NCBI GenBank assembly: GCA_002315565.1
Contig: DCHD01000020.1
Coordinates: 1 to 23,299, forward strand
Direction of reading: 5' to 3'
From: Solobacterium sp. UBA1761
GTDB taxonomy: Bacteria > Bacillota_I > Bacilli_A > Erysipelotrichales > Erysipelotrichaceae
Length of the DNA: 23,299 bases
The translations under genes were made by a program, and so were the position numbers. The notes beneath the pieces were generated by a model. It made no database searches and was not told the DNA's origin. It saw only the letters and a list, made by a program, of their open reading frames with translations. This document shows positions 7,792 through 13,039 of this stretch, in pieces; within the stretch, counting starts at the first letter, position 1, and each line of letters opens with the position of its first letter.

Positions 7792-8691
7792 TTATTTTCC
7801 GTAAACTTTGTAGTTTTCAAAGTATTTGTTTACGATACCGTTGAATTCTTCCCATAAAGCATCTTCATTGTCTTTACCGGCGAAACCAACTGCTTTCCAT
7901 TCGTTACGGATATTCTTGATTTCAGCTACTTCTTCAGCAGTGAATTCTGACATAGCCAGACAGTGTTTAGCTTTGGCGATAAGTTCTTTCTTAGCTTCAG
8001 CACGCTTAGCATATTCACCTTTCATTTCTTCAAAGTAAGCACTTCTCTTTTTGAAGAATTCCTGTCTTGCGCCTGAGAATGAAGCCCATAATGAATCATT
8101 GAATTCTTTACCGGCATTGCCAAGTTTCTTCCATTCATCCATTAATGAGTTCATCTTCTTTGTAGCTTCTGAGAAGTTTTCAATGTTCAGAACTTCTTTA
8201 GCCTGTTCTACAAGCTTTTCTTTTGATTCTTTATTGGCAGCAAATCTGTCTTTAAGCTGAGCATAGTAATCAGCTTTTCTTTCATAGAAGTTATCTTTGG
8301 CAGCTTTGAACTGTTCCCACAGATTGTCATCAGCTTCTTTTGAATTTGATCTGCCGGCCTGTTTGAACTGTTCAAACAGTTCGTTCATCTTTTCAGTTGC
8401 CTTTTTATAGTTTTCTGATTCAGCCAGTTCCTTAGCCTGTTCGATAATCTTGTTTTTGATTTCTTCAACGTTTCCAGAAAGTTCATTGGCTTTCTTTTCA
8501 ATTACTGAAACGTATTCATCAAATTTGTCAGCGAGTTCCTTATCGAATAATGATTCATCTTCAGATAAAGTTCTCTTCCATCTCTTCTTTAAGTCAGAGA
8601 GTGCCTGATACTTGTTGCTGATCTCATCGTTTTCAGCCAGTTCCTTAGCTTTTTCAACTAATTCTTCTTTTAAAGTTTTGTTTTCTTCCAT
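7792..8691 (-). CDS. DUF349 repeat protein
   Basis: A 299-residue, highly charged, helical cytoplasmic protein built of four repeats of about 76 residues (roughly 7-66, 78-145, 156-223, 234-299). Each unit has the DUF349 pattern: a helix with KMNELFEQFKQAG or IRNEWKAVGFAG, then a DxLWEEF or DNLWEQFKAAKDNFYE segment. No enzymatic motif, signal peptide or TM helix is visible, and the family's biochemical role is not settled. The start has AAAGGA 8 bases upstream. Only 30 bases without a terminator separate it from the Cys-Ala tail membrane protein, and a terminator follows it, so it is probably the last gene of the radical SAM operon. Confidence 0.85.
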   Translation of the reverse strand: MEENKTLKEELVEKAKELAENDEISNKYQALSDLKKRWKRTLSEDESLFDKELADKFDEYVSVIEKKANELSGNVEEIKNKIIEQAKELAESENYKKATEKMNELFEQFKQAGRSNSKEADDNLWEQFKAAKDNFYERKADYYAQLKDRFAANKESKEKLVEQAKEVLNIENFSEATKKMNSLMDEWKKLGNAGKEFNDSLWASFSGARQEFFKKRSAYFEEMKGEYAKRAEAKKELIAKAKHCLAMSEFTAEEVAEIKNIRNEWKAVGFAGKDNEDALWEEFNGIVNKYFENYKVYGK

Positions 8692-8721
8692 TTTAAATTT
8701 CCTTTGTCGTTTCCAACATTA

Positions 8722-9741
8722 CTATTTTATATTATTTTGATTTGTTTTGCCATTTTCATCGAGTTGATTTTCACTCGTAAAATCTTTTCTTGAACATCCG
8801 GCTCTGCCACCTCCGGCACAGGCACATGCACAGGCACAGGCACATGAGTGGCCACCGCCTCCGGTATAACCGCTGCCTCCTTTTGAAGCCTCTACAGCAG
8901 TATAGGTTTTTACTGTTTTTCCGCTTCTTGAAACACCAGGAGAGTGCATTGGATGGTATCTGTGATACATCCAGTGACGTCCAGAGAATCCGCAGTAATA
9001 GTCATAGCCGTCAGATTCTTCTCTGATGAGATAAGCCAGAAGTAAGAACAGGGCAACAAAGCCTGATAAACCGGCTGTAATGATTAACGCTATCTTTATA
9101 GTCTGTCCACGTTTATAGACCTTGTAGTCCTGAGTGGCATCGAGGTTATAGAAGTAACCTGGTTCGTATTTGACCTGAACTTCAAATGTCTCATCATAGT
9201 CAAGACTTCTTTGCCAGATCAGATAATCTCCATCTGCTTTATCACTGTTTGTATAGTAATAGTCTTTGGCTTTGGCTTTCCATCTGACTGTACAGTTTTC
9301 TACCTGAATATCTTCAAACCATCCTGGCTTGAAGCCATATTCTACATAACCGTTATCCATGTAGAAGGCATATTTCTGGACAAATGAGAATGTGAAGTCT
9401 ACAGTTTCACCTTTATGGTAGTCTCTGTCCAGATAGATTCTGATATATTCACTATCGGACTCAATGCTTGTAATATTTTCTGACAAGGCAGTAAGATTGT
9501 GGACCTGGGAATTCCAGACACCGATCTTGACCCAGTTCAGTGGTCCTTCCTCTTCATCATCAAGAACTGTCCAGTTCAAATGATAGGTCATATTGAGAGT
9601 ACCGTCTTCATTTGGAACAATTTCAATATCGTAATTGTTAATGTAATCCAGCGGATAGTCAGCTTTTACTTCATTGACATTCATAAAGAAGCAGCTAACT
9701 ACAATCAGGGTACTGAATAATAGAGTCAACAGTTTTTTCAT
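8722..9741 (-). CDS. DUF2207-like membrane protein with a cytoplasmic Cys-Ala repeat tail
   Basis: A 339-residue protein of unknown function. Residues 1-27 are a signal peptide (MKKLLTLLFSTLIVV, ending VKA). Residues 28-212 form an extracytoplasmic beta-rich domain like the N-terminal part of DUF2207 proteins (YDIEIVPNEDGTLNMTYHLNW, YVEYGFKPGW). Residues 216-239 are one TM helix, and 240-339 a low-complexity tail. The tail has HSCACACACACAGGGRAGC (298-316): Cys at 300, 302, 304, 306, 308 and 316. With a cleaved signal peptide the tail would be cytoplasmic. The ATG at 9741 is chosen because AAGGAGGT lies 9 bases before it. That ATG overlaps the stop of the radical SAM gene by one base (TAATG). 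I infer the tail may be modified by that enzyme. Confidence 0.82.
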   Translation of the reverse strand: MKKLLTLLFSTLIVVSCFFMNVNEVKADYPLDYINNYDIEIVPNEDGTLNMTYHLNWTVLDDEEEGPLNWVKIGVWNSQVHNLTALSENITSIESDSEYIRIYLDRDYHKGETVDFTFSFVQKYAFYMDNGYVEYGFKPGWFEDIQVENCTVRWKAKAKDYYYTNSDKADGDYLIWQRSLDYDETFEVQVKYEPGYFYNLDATQDYKVYKRGQTIKIALIITAGLSGFVALFLLLAYLIREESDGYDYYCGFSGRHWMYHRYHPMHSPGVSRSGKTVKTYTAVEASKGGSGYTGGGGHSCACACACACAGGGRAGCSRKDFTSENQLDENGKTNQNNIK

Positions 9742-11081
9742 TATTCTGTCACCTCCTTCAATGGACATTTCTGTTCGTTTTTCATTGATACTTTACGGTG
9801 TTTTCTGCACTCGGAATTGTTCCAGATATTCTTCCAAGGAACATAGCGCATATCACCATATTCTTCGCCATTCAGCCAGCTTTGACATGGGATAACCTTG
9901 CCATCCGGTGAAACAGCCATATTGCTAAGACAAGCCCCACAAGATGGTACGACCATCTTCATGGATTCTAGTGTCTTGTCATAGATCCATCCAGGAGAAG
10001 TGAATGAGATTTCACATTCATTCTCTTTGGCCCATTCATAGGCTTCAATAAGAACGTCAGTGATTTCATCTTCTGAGAGTCTGGTGATTGATGAATCGAC
10101 ATTTCTGGCGTTACCGGTTGGAATAAGTCCGGAACATGAGAAATAAGTTACTCCAAGCGAATTCAGATATTTGATTGTTTCAAGGTAGTTTTTATTGATT
10201 GAGCAAAGCGGTGTATTGACGCTTACATCAAGCCCTGCCTTAAGGGCATTCTTTATGCCTTCAACAGTCTTGTCATAGTTATGTGCTCCAACAAGCAGAT
10301 TGTGGATTGCTGATTTGTCAGAATAGAAGGTAATCTGAACTGAATCAAGTGATGCATCATATAACTTCTTGCACAGCTCTTTTGTCAGAAGTACACCGTT
10401 CGTGTTAAGTCTTGTGACAAACCAGGAAGCGTGTTCAATAAGTTCAGGAATATCTTCCCTCATCGTTGGCTCACCACCTGTAAAAGTAAGCTGAGCAATA
10501 TGGGCTTCTTTGGCTTTGTCGATAATCTTGAACCACTCTTCTTTTGGAAGTTCATCTTTGCCTGACATGACTTCATCTGCCGCATAACAGTGCAGACACT
10601 TCTGGTTGCATGCCCATAATCCGTTTTTGGACATGGAAGAAACCATCAGGTCAAGACGGTGTGGGGCCGACATGTATTTGCCGTATTTGGCAAGTGTCAT
10701 AAAGCCGATCTTCAGATCTGGTGTTTTTCCTTTTGCGACATCTCTGATACAGATCAGCATGTCTTTAAGGTCTTTTTTAAGATAGGAAGCCTTTGACTTG
10801 TTGAAGACAAGAAGTGCTTCATTTACTGCTTCATCAAGCAGTTCATCTGCCATATAGTCTAAAGGTGAATTGTTTCTTTTCTCAATGTAAATCTTTAAAA
10901 GTACTGCCCAGGCAGTCTGAACAGGCAGAAGATAGTAACCGTTCAGAATGATTACCCATGGTATGCCTGGTTTAAGGTCATTAGGTGGAATAAGGTGTAC
11001 TCTTACTGCACCTGGACCTTTAGGATCGATAGTTGTGTGATATACTTCATCGCACTTTTTAATATATTCTTTCAGGATCAT
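9741..11081 (-). CDS. Radical SAM/SPASM-type enzyme, possible peptide maturase
   Basis: A 446-residue cytoplasmic iron-sulfur enzyme. Residues 1-140 are an N-terminal domain I do not recognise (IPPNDLKPGIPWVIILNGYY at 31-50). The radical SAM core follows, with CNQKCLHC (Cys158, Cys162, Cys165), which binds the [4Fe-4S] cluster, and the SAM-binding GGEP (202-205). A C-terminal region resembles SPASM domains: CGAC (381-384), Cys399 in VIPCQSW, Cys425 and Cys439. SPASM enzymes often modify Cys-containing ribosomal peptides or proteins. The ATG at 11081 is preferred because GGAGG (11091-11095) lies 9 bases before it; an ATG two codons upstream is too close to that site. Its stop overlaps the start of the Cys-Ala tail protein, which is the evident candidate partner. 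The reaction is not known. Confidence 0.88.
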   Translation of the reverse strand: MILKEYIKKCDEVYHTTIDPKGPGAVRVHLIPPNDLKPGIPWVIILNGYYLLPVQTAWAVLLKIYIEKRNNSPLDYMADELLDEAVNEALLVFNKSKASYLKKDLKDMLICIRDVAKGKTPDLKIGFMTLAKYGKYMSAPHRLDLMVSSMSKNGLWACNQKCLHCYAADEVMSGKDELPKEEWFKIIDKAKEAHIAQLTFTGGEPTMREDIPELIEHASWFVTRLNTNGVLLTKELCKKLYDASLDSVQITFYSDKSAIHNLLVGAHNYDKTVEGIKNALKAGLDVSVNTPLCSINKNYLETIKYLNSLGVTYFSCSGLIPTGNARNVDSSITRLSEDEITDVLIEAYEWAKENECEISFTSPGWIYDKTLESMKMVVPSCGACLSNMAVSPDGKVIPCQSWLNGEEYGDMRYVPWKNIWNNSECRKHRKVSMKNEQKCPLKEVTE

Positions 11082-11105
11082 TGGCATGTTCCTCCATACA
11101 AGAAA

Positions 11106-11111
11106 ATTATA
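11106..11111 (-). promoter_or_regulatory. -10 box of the radical SAM operon
   Basis: A perfect TATAAT on the minus strand, within TTGTATAAT, 24 bases before the chosen ATG. Initiation near 11099 would leave a leader of about 18 nt containing GGAGG. No good -35 box is visible; the -35 position falls in or beside the palindrome at 11133-11148. Confidence 0.5.
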
Positions 11112-11132
11112 CAATTCTTAAGCATATACAAA

Positions 11133-11148
11133 ATGACAATATTGTCAT
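11133..11148. promoter_or_regulatory. Palindromic operator candidate upstream of the radical SAM operon
   Basis: ATGACAATATTGTCAT is a perfect 16-bp inverted repeat. Two more copies of the half-site follow as ATTGACA (11153-11159) and ATTGTCA (11162-11168). The palindrome covers the place where the -35 region of the radical SAM promoter should lie, the usual position for a repressor. The regulator is not identifiable. Confidence 0.45.
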
Positions 11149-11194
11149 GCAGATTGACAGGATTGTCACTGGTTTTGGATTAAGAATAATCCTG

Positions 11195-11743
11195 ATGAAA
11201 GATATGCACATTGTATTACTGAATGAGAAACTGGATTTTCTCATTAATAAAGGCTTCAAAACCAGCGTTAATAATGACTGTTACAGTCTATGCAAAGATG
11301 AATTCACTATAAGTTTCTTCTTTGCCTATGGTTCAAATGAAATAAGCTGTACAGTTTCCCACAAAAGAACAAGACTTACACTGTTACAACTTGTGGAGTA
11401 TTTTGGTATCAGACCCAATGGTTTCTATTATATGTATGGCTCTATAAGTGAAATACCTGATGTGATTCATCAGTATGCGGAGTTACTGGAAAAACTTATT
11501 GAAAAATATCAGATACTTGATGTGGATGTCTTTGAGAACGTGAGTCTTTATTATCTGATTATGTCAAATGTAATGAAGAATACTTCAGACATAAACAGCC
11601 AGATATCTCTGGCGAATAAGAGATTCAAAGATGAAGACTACTTCTGGGCTGGCAGACTCTATCTTGAATATTATTGTTTTCTTAAGAAATCAGAGAAGGC
11701 AAAACTGAATATCTGTAAGAAAAAATGTCAACTTCTTGTTTAG
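11195..11743 (+). CDS. Hypothetical protein, possibly with a replaced 3' end
   Basis: I do not recognise this 182-residue protein. It is soluble, has no signal peptide or TM helix, and mixes beta-rich (CYSLCKDEFTISFFFAYGSNEISCTVSHKR) and helical segments (VIHQYAELLEKLIEKY, then a C-terminal half rich in Tyr, Phe and Lys). The frame is open upstream to 11081; ATGs at 11147, 11195 and 11204 are possible, none with a good ribosome binding site, so the start is uncertain. The last codons and the stop (TAG at 11741-11743) lie inside the first copy of a repeat that may be an insertion-sequence end (from 11726), so the original C terminus may have been lost. Confidence 0.55.
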   Translation: MKDMHIVLLNEKLDFLINKGFKTSVNNDCYSLCKDEFTISFFFAYGSNEISCTVSHKRTRLTLLQLVEYFGIRPNGFYYMYGSISEIPDVIHQYAELLEKLIEKYQILDVDVFENVSLYYLIMSNVMKNTSDINSQISLANKRFKDEDYFWAGRLYLEYYCFLKKSEKAKLNICKKKCQLLV

Positions 11744-11805
11744 TGGCAACATTTATGCACACCATCTTGTTTAGTATGAAGTCAAGGAGGATTTTCTTGT
11801 AAAGT
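11726..11805. repeat. Three spaced decamers, possible remnant of an IS21-type end
   Basis: CTTGTTTAGT occurs at 11735-11744 and 11766-11775, and CTTGTAAAGT at 11796-11805, so copies start 31 and 30 bases apart, about three helical turns. The block opens with TGTCAAC (11726). Insertion sequences of the IS21 family have TG-starting ends with several spaced transposase-binding repeats, which this resembles. No transposase gene and no opposite end are present in the window. An isolated AAGGAGGA at 11784-11791 precedes no usable start codon, as expected of debris. Confidence 0.35.
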
Positions 11806-11825
11806 AAAAAGAAATTATTTGAATT

Positions 11826-12125
11826 ATGTATGTAACATTAACGGGTACTGATTATTATATGGGAACAGATGCACTGTCCATCAATCAGATACTGACACTT
11901 AAAAAGGACTATGAAAACAGATATGACGATGAGGCCATCGCCGTACTCAACAATTCAGGAGTAAAGATGGGATATGTAGCCAATTCGGTAAACACCGTGT
12001 CCAGAGGAACACACTCAGCAGGCTACATCTACAATACTTTTAAAGATGAAGCAGAATGCAGAGTACTGTTTATTGCAGGAAATGCAGTTATAGCAGAAAT
12101 AGAAAACAAAGAACATAAACAATAA
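11826..12125 (+). CDS. Small stand-alone HIRAN domain protein
   Basis: A 99-residue protein made up almost entirely of a HIRAN domain. Features are an N-terminal strand YVTLTGTDYY, the typical YENRYDDEAIAVLNNSG (29-45) and KMGYVANSVNTVSRG (47-61). HIRAN domains in larger proteins such as Rad5/HLTF helicases bind DNA ends or recognise damaged or stalled DNA. In bacteria they also occur alone, with unclear roles. No catalytic residues are present. No good ribosome binding site lies directly before the ATG. The gene follows the possible insertion-sequence remnant and is followed by a -10-like box and a strong hairpin. Confidence 0.75.
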   Translation: MYVTLTGTDYYMGTDALSINQILTLKKDYENRYDDEAIAVLNNSGVKMGYVANSVNTVSRGTHSAGYIYNTFKDEAECRVLFIAGNAVIAEIENKEHKQ

Positions 12126-12411
12126 TTAAACTGTTGTATAATATAGGTGGAAATTTATTGTTTTCATGAGAAAAGCGTTGTGTTGTGGCACAACGCTTTT
12201 TCCTTATCTGGCCAGTTTACAGTTAAACTACTTCGGTAATCTGAATGTTACCGTAATAGTAAACTTAAGAAATTTAAGGGAAACCTTTATTGTTTCCATG
12301 ATTTCTTTTTGATGGCCAGAACAGGAAAGAGTATGTCTTCATACAACATCCTCCATTTCATTATTTAAGTGAAATCCTGAAATTCCTTCTGATAAATAAA
12401 AGAAGCAGGAA
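12126..12411. other. Hairpin-rich intergenic stretch between HIRAN and flavin reductase genes
   Basis: No convincing gene lies here. It contains a TATAAT (12137-12142), a 12-bp terminator-like hairpin (12171-12200), an inverted repeat CGGTAA/TTACCG (12234-12239 and 12248-12253) extended by ACTA/TAGT (12227-12230 and 12257-12260), and two related 21-23-base segments starting GGAAA and containing TTTATTGTTT (about 12149-12168 and 12280-12301). The -10 box followed by the terminator could make a small RNA of about 55 nt, which is speculative. Confidence 0.5.
12171..12205 (+). terminator. Terminator downstream of the HIRAN gene
   Basis: AAAAGCGTTGTG pairs perfectly with CACAACGCTTTT (12 bp, loop TTGTGG), followed by a short T-tract broken by CC. 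It ends transcripts from the HIRAN gene or from the TATAAT at 12137. The A-run on the left side would also let it work in the other direction. Confidence 0.75.
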
Positions 12412-12428
12412 TTATTTTTCCTGCTTCT
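12394..12428 (-). terminator. Terminator of the GTPase-NYN/flavin reductase operon
   Basis: An 11-bp stem AGAAGCAGGAA/TTCCTGCTTCT with a 6-base loop, followed on the minus strand by TTTATTT. The stop codon of the flavin reductase gene lies in the loop. Confidence 0.85.
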
Positions 12429-13038
12429 TTCTGTTTCTTTGTTTCAGATCTGTTCGTTTGGATCTTTCTTTCTTTAAAGATGAGTAACCGAACTTTCCGA
12501 TTTTATGTCCGAGTGTGTAATACTCACCATGGCAATAAGTGATGAGTTTTGCTTTCTTGAGGTCAAGACGCTGTTCTTTGTCAAGATATTCTTCATTAAC
12601 TGATACACCCACTACTTCGGCAATATACATGTCGTGACTTCCCAGTTCCAATATTTCTTTTACTTTGCATTCAAGGGCCAGTGGACTTTCATCGATGGTC
12701 ACTGCTTTGACATTTTTTGAAGGGATTGCAGTTACCTTATAATCACCGGGAAGATTGAACTTATCGACTTTTCTTCCGGAATAGATACCCGCATAGTCGG
12801 TGAAAAGGGCGAGGTTTTCATTTGTGAGGTTGATGACGAATTCACCAGTTTTTGAGATGATGTCGTGAGAATATCTTTTCTTTCTGATGGACACTGAAAC
12901 CATGACCGGATCAGAACAGATGGTTCCTGCCCAGGCGGCAGTCATGACATTGTTGTGGCCTTCTTCATCAGTACAGCTGATAAGTACGACGGGAAGGGGA
13001 TTTAGAAGATTTGAAGGTCTCCAGTATTGTCTTGCCAT
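12412..13038 (-). CDS. Flavin reductase-like (FMN-binding split barrel) protein
   Basis: A 208-residue cytoplasmic protein of the flavoredoxin/DIM6-NTAB family, which binds FMN and usually reduces or carries flavin. Seen are the N-terminal PLPVVLISCTDEEGHNNVMTAAW shortened here to its hallmark NVMTAAW, DPVMVSVSIRKKRYS with its conserved basic residues, and TGEFVINLTNENL. The last 20 or so residues form a Lys/Arg-rich tail that could contact nucleic acid or ribosomes; this is inference. The start has GAGGAGGAAG about 8 bases upstream, inside the end of the GTPase-NYN gene, and only one base separates stop and start, so the two are co-translated. The electron acceptor is unknown. Confidence 0.85.
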   Translation of the reverse strand: MARQYWRPSNLLNPLPVVLISCTDEEGHNNVMTAAWAGTICSDPVMVSVSIRKKRYSHDIISKTGEFVINLTNENLALFTDYAGIYSGRKVDKFNLPGDYKVTAIPSKNVKAVTIDESPLALECKVKEILELGSHDMYIAEVVGVSVNEEYLDKEQRLDLKKAKLITYCHGEYYTLGHKIGKFGYSSLKKERSKRTDLKQRNRKKQEK

Positions 13039-13039
13039 A

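Noticed and set aside
8817..8850. A GCACAG-type tandem repeat as a CRISPR or regulatory repeat
   Set aside because: The periodicity is 6 bases and in frame; it is the coding sequence of the Cys-Ala tail.
8790..9026. A His/Arg-rich plus-strand open frame
   Set aside because: It is the antisense reading of the low-complexity tail gene and has no start signals.
11081..11194. Longer N terminus for the plus-strand hypothetical gene
   Set aside because: It would overlap the promoter and palindrome of the divergent radical SAM operon and has no ribosome binding site.
12166..12312. A 48-codon plus-strand open frame starting MRKALCCGTT
   Set aside because: It runs through the strong terminator hairpin at 12171-12200, its GGTGG is about 15 bases upstream, and the protein shows no recognisable feature.
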